In this document: one piece after another, positions 32,083 to 58,400 of the stretch
Layout of the letters: each line of letters starts with the position of its first letter
How positions within the stretch are numbered: position 1 is the first letter of the stretch
NCBI RefSeq assembly: GCF_902459465.1
Contig: NC_047062.1
Coordinates: 4,652,501 to 4,716,500, forward strand
Direction of reading: 5' to 3'
DNA length: 64,000 nt
Source: Asterias rubens
Taxonomy: Eukaryota > Echinodermata > Asteroidea > Forcipulatida > Asteriidae
Made by a program: the position numbers and the translations under genes
The notes under the pieces: model-generated
Database searches by the model: none
The model's input: only the letters and a program-made list of their open reading frames with translations
What the model was told of the DNA's origin: nothing

Positions 32083-33738
32083 TGATCGACACCGACAGTT
32101 CACTGACAGTTTAAATTAATGAATGGCATGATCAGGCATGCAGTTGCAGCATGGAGGTAGAAATCTACCTCCATGGTTGCAGCTTGTTAACAAACTAAGA
32201 AAGTGGCACAGTAACACTGTACTGTGTTCTTTCTACTGCAGATGAGAATTCAACCAAAATATGATAAAATCTCGGCTGAAAAATGCATGCCTGCATGATG
32301 CAATGTACAAATACTGTATACAACATAGTGCACATGCCAACTGACTTAAAGTGCATTATATTTCCTTACACTATCCTGGGCTATAACTGCCAACAAACCT
32401 TCAAATTAAAAGGTTTTGGTTTGCCATGGCAGAACTCAGTTGAAATCAGCTCAGAATAAAGCTAGTAATACTGCCATCCCCCTGGTTTGACTGCGGGAAG
32501 TCATAATGAAAAATTGATGGACTGCGCAGTAACGTCTGAAATGTCCATACAAACAGAGTCAATCAGTAATGAGTGAGTGACATAGTCATGGACGTGGAAA
32601 TGGGTCTCACTACTACAGCACAGATTACTTTGGCCTCGCAAATCTAAATGGCACAATTACCATGCTGCCCTCAGAAAATATCTAATAACTTGATTCAAAT
32701 ACTTCAGCTAGCCAGCTGCACCACCTGGCTGAAATCAGTTCTCCAACTCTCAGGAAAGGGAACGAACACCCCCAGCTAGCAATACAACCCCACCCAGTAG
32801 CGGCCATTGAGCTGTGAGAGTTAACAAAATCACAGCCAGAATTGAAAAAAAAAAAACTTAACAGAGTCTCCACCTATCCTGATTAAAGCATGAGGTTTCC
32901 CACAATTAAAAATGTTTTATCTTGACTCTGAACATGGAAGAATTGCGCATCTTTATACATTCAAACCTACAAAGTGTCTTTGCTTTGCCATTGATCTCGA
33001 ATCACAAGCTTCCAATTTTACAATCACTGATAAATATTGCTATAATAAATGCACAGTATTACATGCAGAGACAATACGATTTCTGCGATACGTGGAATTC
33101 CAAAATCTTCACACAGTCTAAAACACCATGTCACTATCAAAAACCTTCCTCCCTAATCCCAGATATCTCTCACTTGGCTGTCACGGTAGAATAGGTAGCT
33201 GAATTTTGGGAATGACAAACATCACACTTTTCTTTGTTTAAACAATTATATATTCCCGTCCTTAGTTTAGTATAATGAAACAAAAAAATTAATATACAAC
33301 CCCCTTCCCGGTTGACCCTTGGAAGTTTTGTTTAAAAGTGTCACTGAAGCGTATTGTGTCCTTTAAATTGGTGACCTTGTGAGTTATTCTGTTACCGATC
33401 CTGAGACCATTTTTTGGGGTCAAGAAACACTGTGCTTAATCACAATAGGAAATATGCATATCCCAGCCTGTGATACAAGTACATATAAGCATTTTCAACA
33501 AACATAAAATTGCTTTTGCACAAAAGTAACGCTTTGTTTAATCCAAAGATACACAGACGTTTAATAAAAGAGTATTATATTTGCACGTGAAAATACTTCA
33601 TTTTATACAGCTTTTATTTTGTAGAGGGGGACACAACAAAATGTGTTGTAATAATATCGTTACACGTAGCATTGTTATAGACAACCCCCCAATTCAAGGA
33701 CACAATTCCAGCCAGTGCTCACCAACAAACAATAGGCT

Positions 33739-33744
33739 TTTATT
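33739..33744 (-). terminator. Candidate poly(A) signal for RAB1
   Basis: TTTATT on the plus strand reads AATAAA on the RAB1 strand, about 48 bases after the stop codon. A second hexamer lies near 33605. Either would give a short 3' UTR; a longer UTR into the AT-rich region below is equally possible. Confidence 0.3.
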
Positions 33745-33791
33745 AGACAAACCAGGCTATTTATAATAGTACAAGCCCCCTATTGTTACAA

Positions 33792-47171
<13,380 letters not shown>

Positions 47172-47356
47172 GGCAAGTATAACTCCAGATTTATATGTGT
47201 ATTTTCCGTTTACCAGTGGACGGAAAAAATAAAACAAATTGCTTCAATTTAAAGTGTCTAATGTCGTCGGTAATCAAGTGCAGGAAGTTCCAATATGGCT
47301 GCCTGTGATGAAGAAATAAAAATGGCTAAACAGGGGGTGTAGTCATTGGATGGTGA

Positions 47357-47364
47357 TGACGTCA
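47357..47364. promoter_or_regulatory. Full CRE palindrome in the RAB1 promoter
   Basis: TGACGTCA, a perfect cAMP-response/ATF element, 186 bp upstream of the RAB1 start codon. A second ACGTGG core follows at about 47371 (GACGTGGCA). An ETS-like CAGGAAGT lies near 47280. CREB3/ATF6 factors that control secretory-pathway genes bind such sites, but the regulatory role here is inference. Confidence 0.4.
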
Positions 47365-48611
47365 TCCAACGACGTGGCATCACCTGACCTCTGTGTAGTA
47401 TACCAATGCACCACCGCAGCAAGACAATTTTCGAACAGAATTTTAACCGCACTTCAAAAGTTAGTTATGTTTTGTTTTTCATTCGATAGAAAGCAATTGT
47501 CTGTGTCTTTAAACAATGAGGTCATCACTTAACTTATATTTCAACATCCATAGCCATGATATTTAGAAGTGACCTCCACGTCGTTTTGTCAATGTTGGAG
47601 CATGGGGCAATAGGAGCGGGGAGCTCTGATGATGACACTACTGTCACTTTGAGATGGTGATGGATGGTTTTTTGTATTATGATGATCGAGGAGGATATTC
47701 ATAAAGCTTTTAAGATATGCCTATGGCTATTTATTAACATGGTCGAATGCGATCGAACTGGTCCTGCTTTATGGTCAAACATACTCCTTGGGGCATAGAG
47801 CAATGTAGTTGCGATCCCTCCTCCCGACAGCCGCACAGGCCGGCCTGCCTGGCGGCCGTCGGGAGGAGGGTTACGTTATCGCAACTAAGACCAATGGCCA
47901 TCAAGTTTTTAGATGACTTGGGCTCCGCGCACGCGACTGACAGAAAGAGAGAGGAGGATACTTCCTAAAAAGATTGATGGAGAACATTATATCACTATTG
48001 GTCATCATCAGGTGAAGAAGCAGAGCTCCCTGAAAAAAGGACTTAAAGACCCGCCATTAGGAACTGCTCTGCTATCAAAGATAGGCACAGGGCAACTTTT
48101 TTCTTTTTTTTTTTTTTTTTACTTTTGGGAGTGACTGACCCCCCCCCCCCCTTCCCCTCCCCTCCCCCTCCCCCCCGGCTTGGTAAAAACAGGGGAGAGA
48201 GATTCACGATGTGTGAGTCGCGAGCGAAAGAAACAACGCCCCGCGAAACGCAGCTAATTACTGGTACCCGGGAAAGAAACATTGTTATCATTAATTTTCT
48301 TCCCCACGTTCCCCAAAATAATGATTGGGTCGAAGCGCCTCTTCCCAGAGGTAATTAAATCATTGCTCACTGGGCGGCAGCGATCGCGTGTTGTGACCGA
48401 GATAGTGAATGGTCAAGGGGGTTTTGAGACTCCGAAACAACGACAACTTTGTTCTTTATTTTGTTCAATGTTAATAGTTTATCGGAATGAAAACTTCGAA
48501 ATCATGCTAAAGTGGGGTCCTCCTAAAAAGCTAATTTCTTCGGACTATTTGTTTGATGTGGCATTTTGGTGGAAAATAACCTTTTCAAGATAATTAGATC
48601 TAAGAACTATG

Positions 48612-48671
48612 AGCAGCATTTGAATCTTGAGAGACAAAGCATGTGTTGTCTCTCAATATTCAAATGCTGCT
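48612..48671. repeat. 60-base hairpin, 26-bp stem and 8-base loop
   Basis: Arms AGCAGCATTTGAATCTTGAG(AGACAA) and the complement starting TTGTCTCTCAAT; one mismatch. The size is that of a pre-miRNA stem or a very short MITE. Confidence 0.75.
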
Positions 48672-49360
48672 TTGATGAATTTTAAACTGTTCTTTTGCCA
48701 ATCTGGTGGGCCCAGTGTGCAGTGAGGCCGCTTTGTTGGTGGTGGGAGGTGGGGGGGGGGGCTGTTTGCAACATGAAGAGGAAGTTTCTTTTGTAACGCC
48801 GTGCCTTTTCCAACATCTCATAAAGGCACTGGTCGCGGGTGGTTGGGGGGGGGGGGGCACAGTGTCACAGTTTTTAGAATTTCCCGGTGGTTTCCTTTTT
48901 GTTTTCCTTCGGGGTACCGAAAACCACTTTGACTGACACTGCACATACAAAGTTTTTAAGCTATCCTGGGGACATCTCAGTTCTTTTCTATGTTTGTCAT
49001 CATTCCATACACAAAATTCCCCGTGGAGGTTGAGTGCTCTATTCCTCCATTCTGACATCCAGTCTCTTTCAAGAGTATTATTTTGGAAAAACAATACCCC
49101 AAATAAATTACACAAATTAAATAGTTCATTAAATAATTTATTCTTTTTCGAAGTGGCTCTTAAACTGTCGGACTTCTGAAGTTCTCGATCGGCACGAAAA
49201 GTCAAAAAATTTATGACCGTATTGCATGCAGCAGTCTCGCCCATCATGATCATCAGCCAGCCTCTGGCATGGAGAACACTGCGTTTATTTTGTGATGACT
49301 TTCCCACTTTTCTTTTAAATAGCGCCCTCTCTTGATGAAATAGCAATAAGATAGTGTTAT

Positions 49361-49370
49361 GTCACGTGAC
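49361..49370. promoter_or_regulatory. GTCACGTGAC palindrome in the AK7 promoter
   Basis: A perfect 10-bp E-box palindrome 112 bp upstream of the AK7 ATG. It matches the USF/TFE (CLEAR) consensus. A ciliary RFX X-box was looked for between 49330 and 49480; no convincing match was found. Confidence 0.35.
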
Positions 49371-49481
49371 TTTCATAGCGACAAGGGGTACATCAACCAC
49401 TTGCGCGTAGTAACTAAAACCTGGTCCTTCATCTCGATTTCGAGAGCAAATTGACAGCGTAAATCACACCTTTCACCGACA

Positions 49482-52400
49482 ATGGCAGACGAAGAGTCAG
49501 AGACGACCGCGAAGCCATCAAGCAAGCGCATTTTTGTCAACCATGTCGATTGCTATCATGGCAAAAATATTGGGAAAGTAAGTCAGCAACCAACTGTTTC
49601 GTGTTTTTGTATGGTTGTTTCGAATCATTCATCACTTTTTCATGTGTTTTATTAGAGTATTTTAGATGGTTAACCGAAATTTAATCTATATTATCAAATA
49701 AAATGAGTATTTTAAAAATAAACATAATAGTGAATAGGCCCAACATGCCCATGGCAAATGAAGCTGCTAACGTGAAAAAAAAATCAATCTAGTTCTAGTC
49801 AACCCCCCCCCCTGCCCCCTCTCCCACAAACAGACAGACAACCAATGGAAACTGGGCCCAATTTCATGGCTTACGATCACCATTTTATGATTTTCTGCTT
49901 AGCGCTGAATTTCTGCGCTAGCTGTGTTGTGTGGAGCAAAAGATGATCAGTAACGTGGAGTACGCAACCTCGCAATCAAAAACTATGCTTATCGTTGTAT
50001 TATTAGCTCAGAATATCCTGTTTCCAAAAGCATCAAATATTTTTTTAGTTTGACGATTTTAAATAACACACACTTAGAAAACCTTATGGTCAGATGGTTG
50101 TAAACTGTTTCCGTATTTAAAAATTGCGAAATTATGTCAAAACATAATTATCTTGTCTTGTGTACGAATTGCGATAAACAAGTTTTTTTACCTACATCTT
50201 AAAATGACAAGAATCTCAACGGTAGAGATGCCCAAGAAAGGTTGCTGAAAAGGCGTTGACGTGTACCAGCATAGATAGATGGGTAGATAAATACTGAAAT
50301 TCATCACCAATCTGCCTGGCTGATTGTATTGAATGGACAAAAGGTATTGTGGGTTTAATCACAGTTCCTTTTGTCAGTCAGGTGGAAACGGGATAAGGTC
50401 TACAGGCATACAGAAGATGTCTTGTTTGTTTTGAGTATAAGGTCCGTTATACGCTTTTACCCAGGTTTTCTAACCTTCCTTGTCTGCAGTACCTATCCAA
50501 TTGTGTCGTTGGGGCGTCTCTGGAGGAAATAGAGGAGGAAGAAGAAGATGATGTTTCTGTACAGAGCGACGTCGTTGGCCCACCAAAGATAGGAACCTAT
50601 CACATCATTGGATCCCTCAAGAATCGCAATAAGCCAAAACCAGCTTGGGTGCAAGAAATTGTCAGTGTGAGTTTAAGTTTAGTCATTTTGTCAGATACAG
50701 AATAAGATTCGAACTGCCTCTAGCTACCGGGCAATCTCGGTAGTCTAGTTGGTATGACACTGCTCTAGAATTGCAAGGGTCGTTGGTTCGAATCCCACCC
50801 GAGTAACATGCCTGTGATATTTTTTCACAGAACTCGGGAAAGTACTGAGTATACAGTGCTAACACACATCGGTGTATGGGTAAAAACCAAAATTAATATT
50901 TTGTCATGTTGCCATAATGTCATCCACTCTGTTGTTGATTCAGGGATAAAACTTGGAGATTGGATCTGTCATACCTAAAAAAAGCATTAGCGCTGTGGTC
51001 TAAATGAAATAGCGCTATATAAAAGCCCATTGTATTATATTGTATTTGTATTGTGAACAAAAGTTTTGTTAAAATATTTGGTTTGAGTTCTCAAAGAAAC
51101 CTTTAAATGTTTAATTGGTTGCTAAAAAGGCAAATACCTCTATTATGTCATTGTGCCTAATTTGAAAAAAAAAATATAAAGATTGTATCTGGGACCCAGC
51201 ATCCTTGTTGAAGAAGTTCTACATTCTAGGTCATTCTAAGTATTCTTATTTTGTTTTGTTTTGGTTTACTTGTAGTTCCCTGAGAAGGAGCACATGTTGG
51301 AACATCTTGCAGAGTGTGATGTTGTTGTTTATGACATCAATGAGGACCCTAGTCAGATTGACGAAGCTTCATGGGCTGTTTCAGGTGAGGTTAAAGACCA
51401 ATGAACTCTGACCCAAAACGATTTTACTGAGAGACTTTTAGATGCTATACAAAGCCAAGACAACCAATGTTCTCAAAGAAAGCACCATGAATTATTGTTT
51501 TCAAATTGCCAGTTTGTTAGATCTCCGTTGTGCACTGCATAAGTTTTTAATGGGGGCGTCCGCTGGTTAATGGTTATTACAGTGAACAATTGAAAGTAAA
51601 TAAAAACGCTGTCCCTCTTTGGCAAGCTCTCCCCTGTCACCTCTCATCTCGGCTCTTTCTAATTCATTTTGAAAGTGGAGCCAATTTAATGAAGAAGCTC
51701 ACCTCTGAATCTATAGGTCAATCGAATTTTCCGATAATAAACTCACTGTCCTTTTAACTTTCTTTTCCTACATGCAGCATTACATGCAGAGCTGGATCGT
51801 TTTGAATCTCCAAAGATGTTTGTGCTGATCTCAAACATCATGACGTGGGCCAAGAGCAAGCCTGTAGATCCAGTAAGCTTTCATTCTTGCCAAGATCTTC
51901 TCTATTAACAATTCCAGAGTTAAAACTAAATGATCTTATATTCTTAGTGTGTCCAGTGCATCAACCAAACTTTATTTAACCCTCCTACTCTCTGTCCATT
52001 CAACATCATAAAATGCAGATGATATCAGCAGCCTGCATCCGATAAAATTATGTTTAAAAAAGTTGTAGAAATCTCAGTATTGCATTTGCGAGAAAATAGA
52101 CTTAGCTGTTGCAAACTGCTTACCAACCAAAAGGATCTAAGCTAAAATGCAAAAAAAAAAATAGTTAATGGCCTGATGTTTCGACCCTAGCAGAGTCTTT
52201 CTCTCTGTTCATGTTTGTTGTGTTGTCATTTAGCCTTCAAGAAAGACTCTGTCTTATTTAGGCCATTATTTACACTAACTTGTTGAATGCTCCATAATAA
52301 CTATATGAAGAACTTGAGTTTTAGTTTTACCATACACTGGTTTGTGACACTCAGTGCTTTCCCAGAGTCCTGTGAAATAATAATTCGCAGCCACTCAGGA

Positions 52401-55400
52401 GGGATTCAGACCCACAACCCCCGCACTTTAGAACAGATATCTTTACTCACAAGACCACTAAGCGTGCCCGGTGATGAAAGGCCATTTCAAAAATCTTGGC
52501 CCAGTTTCATTGAGCTGCCTAAGCACAAAAAAGTATCTAAGCATAACAAAGTTACTCTTAACAGATTAAGGTTACCAGCCAAACTACAATGTCACAAGTA
52601 CCATTTGTGACTGGTATCATGCTCATTTCTGCTTAGCAGAAAATTGTTGAGCATTATTTTCTGCTTAAGCAGCTCTATGACATTGGGCCCTTTACGGTAT
52701 CAAAATAATTAATTATCCCCAGAGAAATTATTACTTGAAATACCTTAAACCAAAGCGATCAGTCGAAACTCATGTCAATTTACTTGATTTCAATTCGTAG
52801 TGAACATGATCATAAAAACTTTCTACAAACATTGCATTAAACAAAAGAATGTTTTGATGAGCAATGAATCTCAATTTTTAAATTTTTTTTCTCACAAGGA
52901 TGATCCTGAGATCCCATTTACTGAGGAGGATTACAGACGACGGAAAGCACATAGCAACTTCAAGGCTCACACTAGCGCTGAGAAGCTGGTTATTAAACTG
53001 GGCAAAACGGTAAGTTTAGAAAATGGTAGATACATGCGCTATATTAAGACTATGATATTATCATTATTATTATTAATGTGAGACTGCACAGTCAGAATTG
53101 ATTATTGATTTCAGGATGTTTGATTATTAGTCAACTATTTATGAGTAAATGCATTTCATTAAGCTGCGATTGGCTTGCTTTGTGTGCGAACTAAGAATGC
53201 GAGATTCCTGTAACAGTTTTTAAGTTATATATTATTTTACACCAACTGTAATGTTTTATAAGCACTGTATACCAAGACTTTTCTTCTGGAAAGTACTGAG
53301 TATACATTGCTTATCAATCCTTGATACCATGAGCAGCAAGCTGTATCAGTAACTCTCATCGCTTATCCCTCAGCCTCGCTACCATGGGCAGCGTGCTGTA
53401 TTAAAGCCATTGGAAACTTTCGGTACAGAAAAAAAATAAAAGTTCACAGATTTACAAATAATTTACATGGTTTTACAGAAGGTAATAGTGAAAGACTTCT
53501 CTTGAAATATTATTCCATGAAATGCTTTACTTTTTGAGAAAACATTAAAACAATATCAATTCTCGATAGCGAGAATTACGGATTTATTTTAAACACATGT
53601 CATGACACGTCGAAACGTGCGGAAACAAGGGTGGGTTTTCCCTTTCTTTTCTCCCGACTCCGATGACCGATTGAGCCTAAATTTTCACAGGTTTGTTATT
53701 TTATATATAAGTTGTGATACACGAAGTGTGGGACTTGGACAATACTGTTTACCGAAAGTGTCCTCTTGTCACTAACCTCTAGAAGTGATTTGCTGAAAAA
53801 TTACACTAATTGGCTCCCTAGATAAATTAGCTACTTGGCTCGCACGCTTGTTTAAAACTTTTGAGCACTTGTATGGTGCTAAGCACGCACGTGTCACAAT
53901 GCAAGTAATTTGTACTGTGGGGAAACAATCTTAAAGTTAAGAGTTGTGGTAAACACCATGATAAATCTCTTTGAAGAAATTGTGGTGATTCTAAATAAAA
54001 AAAAATAAAAACTCATTGTTTTGATTAGTTTTTGTGATTTCAACTTTATCCCGTCAGAACAAGGCTAAGTTTGTGACCTACGTTGTTGCATCTGGACTGA
54101 CGTACGGTGGTGGTGAAAACATCTTCCACTATTTGTTCAAGGTAAGCTGTTGTTATAAAAAATAATAATAATATTAGTTTTTTTGCCATAATTTACACCG
54201 ATGTGAAACAAGCAGTTGACTCAGTAATTTCTGGAGTCCTGAGGCAAAAAAAATCCCCATGCATACTATCAGTTGGGCTTAAGTGTAAGGGCGAAAAACA
54301 AATTATATGTGTTATCTCTAATGCAAAATGAACATATTAATTAACAATAATGATAAATGTTTTTTTTTTAAGTGCTAAAAGGCAATGTTTTTGCAACCAG
54401 TCAATTGGGCATTGTTTTCAATCTCACTTGGGATTGGGGTGGGGTGGGGTTAAGGGGTTCTGAGAAGGGGGTTGCTGCTCTCCTCCCCCTACGGTTGTGA
54501 TGCTGGAGAGACGACCTTTTAAAACAAAACAAAAACAGCAAAACAAAATGTTGTTCGTTTTCTTCGGTTGCAGGCTGCCTGGCATGGTGAGGTGGAAGCT
54601 CTTCAATGCTTTGGCAATGGAATGAACATCCTCCCCACTATTCATGTCAAAGATCTGGCTGGGTAAGATTGTGAACTCTTATATAATTTTGACGGCTACC
54701 CTAGCCACCTCAAAGAAGTTGGCATTATTGTGGCAGTTGTCCTGTGTAATAATAATCATAATAATAACGTATTTATACAGCGCATTTTCCATATACATGT
54801 TCAAATGATCTTGACAGAGATATTGGTAACAGAACAGGTGAGTTTTGAGCAGTGTTTTGAACTTGTTAAAGGCAGTGGACACTAATGGTAATTGTCAAAG
54901 ACTAGCCTTCACAGTTGGTGTATCTCAACATATGCATAAAATAACAAACCTGTGAAAATTTGAGCTCAATCGGTCATCGAACTTGCGAGATAATAATGAA
55001 AGAAAAAAACACCCCAGTCACACAAAGTTGTGTGCGTTTAGATGGTTGATTTCGAGACCTCAAGTTCTAAATCTGAGGTCTCAAAATCAAATTCATGGAA
55101 AATTATTCTTTCTAAAAAACTATGGCACTTCAGAGGGAGCCGTTTCTCATAATGTTTTATACCATCAACCTCTCCCCATTACTCGTCACCAAGAAAGGTT
55201 TTATGCTAATAATTATTTTGAGTAATTACCAACAGTGCCACTGCCTTTAACAGTTGTTGAGTACGAAGAGATTTTGGTAGTTTACTCCAAAGTTTGGGAG
55301 CAGCAGTAATGAAGGCTCTATTACTAAGTGTGGGTAGCATCTTGGGAGATGGGTGCTGCTTATTGTTAACCTAGTCCACAAGTCCATTGCAGGCAAGATG

Positions 55401-58400
55401 AGGAAACTTCAATTAGATTGACTGGCATAAAAGTCAAAGAGAATCAGAATATAAATGAAAAGAAGCTACCATAAAAAAACATAAGCCTGGTTCATACTTC
55501 ATGTGAATTTTGAAAGCATAGTCAATTTCTCTGTGCCACATTTGACTGACAGGGCATACTGGGTTGTCGCTTGAAGCATGTGAAGTTCGAACCTGACTAT
55601 AGGCTTTACCATGAAATAATATATAGTAGCTTTGATATTGACACGCTTTGGTCTGTTTTTTTCTGACAGTGTTATCCAGAACATAGCAGACGCTCGACCC
55701 AAAACCAGGTATCTCTTAGCCGTAGATGACTCCCAGAACTCATTGGAAGATATTGTCAAGGTAACTACAGATTTGTTTAAAGATTTTATCAGCATCTTCT
55801 TATTCTGCTCATATGCTGCTCATGTTCTTCTATTTCAGCATTTATTTTAAGCATTTGGAGATGAAAATAAAGATTTAAAGACACTGGACACTATTGGTAA
55901 ATGTCAAAGACCAGTCTTCTCACTTGGTGTATCTCAACATATGCATCAAATAAATAACAAACCTGTGAAAATTTGAACTCAATTGGTCGTCGAAGTTGCG
56001 AGATAATAATGAAAGAAAAAACACCCTTGTCACACAAAGTTGTGTGCTTTCAGATGCTTGATTTGGAGACCTCAAATTCTAGTTCTGAGGTTTCGAAATC
56101 AAATTCGTGGAAAACTACTTCTTTCTCCAAAACTATATTACTTCAGAGGGAGCCGTTTCTCACAATGTTTTATACCATCAAGAGCTCCCCATTATTTGTT
56201 ACCAAGTAAGGTTTTATGCTAATAATTATTTTGACTAATTACCAATAGTGTCCACTGACTTTAAAGTAAAATTATAGGAGTTCTATTTGTTAGGCAATAT
56301 AAGTATAATTTGTGTAGTTTTTGTTAAAATGTTAACTACTTTTAATTATGTAAACTGAGGTAACCCTGATTATAAACCTAGTGCTTGTTTGTTTTTGTAT
56401 CCAGTGCATCAGCACCAATCTGGGAACAGGCAAAGTGAAACACATCACCAAGGAAGATGCCTTGCTAAGCAAAGGGCTTTCGGTAAGTTAAGACCGTTGA
56501 TTCTTTATGAGCCACTATTAAACCAAAGCTATGAGATCATGTATCACGGCTGAGTCTAGTGTAGTGCAAGACCTAGGATTACAAGGAGGCTGTGGCCTCT
56601 TTATAAGTTTCCCAAAGATTTTAAAGATTTTTTCAATGGAAGTGCCCTTTTGCAAAGTGAAAATTATACCAAGTCTGTCATAAAGACAAATATTTAGAGG
56701 CAAACAGCTGAGTCTTGTAAAGAATGGAGCATGAAATAAAGCAACTAGCTTATAATTCTTTGAATAGAATATGTAGGCATTCAGTATCTCCCTGATTGCA
56801 AGTTGCAAATGTTGGCAGCTCCGCAACTAAATGAGTAATAAAATCCTCTGAAATCCAGGGTTTTGGATTTGATGAACTCCAGTTGCCTTGGGGTTGGGTT
56901 TCACAGAGAAAGCTGTCATTCTCTCACATCTCTCGCATTCTCTCATATCTACTTTCTACTCAAGGTGGTATCACTGACGGGTTTTAACAGCTCTTTTCGA
57001 ATGCTAAATAGAAAAGAAAAATTATTGATGGTTTATGGTTTATTTAAAAACATTTAAAAATTGGCAGTCCAACGACCGAATCACATTCTGAATTTACAAA
57101 GTGTGATGTCTCAATACAAATCACCATGATAGTATTGTCTTTCGATTAATTTTATTGCTCTGTGAAACCGAGTCCAGGGTCGACAAACGACCCATTTTGC
57201 TTGATCTCATCACATTTGTTGTGTCACCCGTACAGCAACAAGACTTTGACATGTTGTTGACCAATCTGAGGATGGATGGAGTGTACACCAAGGAGAACAT
57301 GAATATTCATTGGGTATCGGAGAGAGGAGTTATTGAGAATATCATTCAAATTATTCAAGAATTCAAAGCCACCAGAGGGCTCCTGGTAAGTTCAATCATT
57401 ATTCAAGCCTCTAGGTTTCTTCAAGATTTACACATCTACGTATCAAGGATCCATTAATGGCAGTAGTTTTGTTGATTTCCCCAAATTTTGTTTAATTAGC
57501 TATATTTTTCCCAAAATTATAATAATGTATTTAATTGTAGATCTTTTAATTATTCCCATGGCCCACTTCTTCTGCCAGACATCGAAATGTTGCATGATTT
57601 GAATAATTTAGGTTTCAATTTCTCCACAAATGAAAGTTATTTTCTCAAATTCTACAAAGCTGGGAACTGCACCGTGTTATTTCATATGTTTAAAATATTT
57701 GTATATACCACTATACAAATTTGTTCATTCTGTAGCCTCAGACCGTACCGAATTGGTGGCTACGACTGATGCTAAGGGTGTTGATAAGAACGTCCCTATA
57801 CTTCAACACATGATAACAATCCAGCCATAGCCGTACCTCAAGCCGTACTGAATTGGTGGCACAACTGTTGCTAAGGGTGTTGATAAGAACGTCCTATACT
57901 CAACACATGATAACAATCCAGCGATAGCCGCAGTCGCCAATTTGGACACTGCCGTGGATACAGTTACAAAGCTCCATTCCTATTGAATGCAGAAATACTA
58001 CTCTGTTTCAAAAACTGCGAAATCTATCCGTATCTTATTGAAGCAGATGCTAATTATTTCCTTTGACCATTGAAATCTTTCAATTCTTTCCTTTTTGTTG
58101 CCTTTCAGCCAATGCGAGGTTGTGTTCTGGGCCCGCCAGCCGTGGGGAAGACCTGTGTTACCGCAGCCCTGTGTAAACAGTACAAACTTCATCACATCAA
58201 GATTAAAGATGTCATTGATGAAGCCATTGAAATCCTGGTAAGGAGAATATTAATTCTTTATCAACAGTATGCATCATTCGCAAAAAGCCTTTAAATTGAA
58301 TCATAAAGTAAATGTCATGCTCATAATCTAAGGAGGTTTTTCAAAAACACCTTGCAGTAGACCTAAGTCATTTCCTTAATTGGCCTAGAGGCCTACTTGT

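Larger units (their letters stand above)
28641..33738. other. Gene-free interval between ERO1 and RAB1
   Basis: AT-rich. Contains a duplicated ACAATCGGAGG-type 50-bp segment (28987-29070), C tracts (28862-28871, 29084-29100), a 72-bp tandem repeat and one GGGCCC-type repeat. Part may be RAB1 3' UTR. Confidence 0.5.
47172..49481. other. Divergent promoter interval of RAB1 and AK7
   Basis: Contains the CRE at 47357, an 80-bp G/C-rich hairpin (47808-47890, arms CCTCCTCCCGAC / GTCGGGAGGAGG), T and C tracts (48100-48175), a 60-base hairpin (48612-48671) and the CACGTG palindrome at 49361. A long minus-strand frame (48660-49346) has no recognised relative. Confidence 0.5.

Noticed and set aside
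32150..32175. GGAGGTAGA/TCTACCTCC hairpin resembling let-7
   Set aside because: Similarity to let-7 stops after the seed-like GAGGTAG; the 12-bp arms are far too short for a precursor.
48043..48291. Lys- and Gly-rich minus-strand frame
   Set aside because: Arises from a T tract and C tracts at 48100-48175; low complexity.
49330..49480. RFX X-box expected for a ciliary gene such as AK7
   Set aside because: Only weak half-sites (ATAGCGAC, ATAGCAAT) were seen; no two-sided match.
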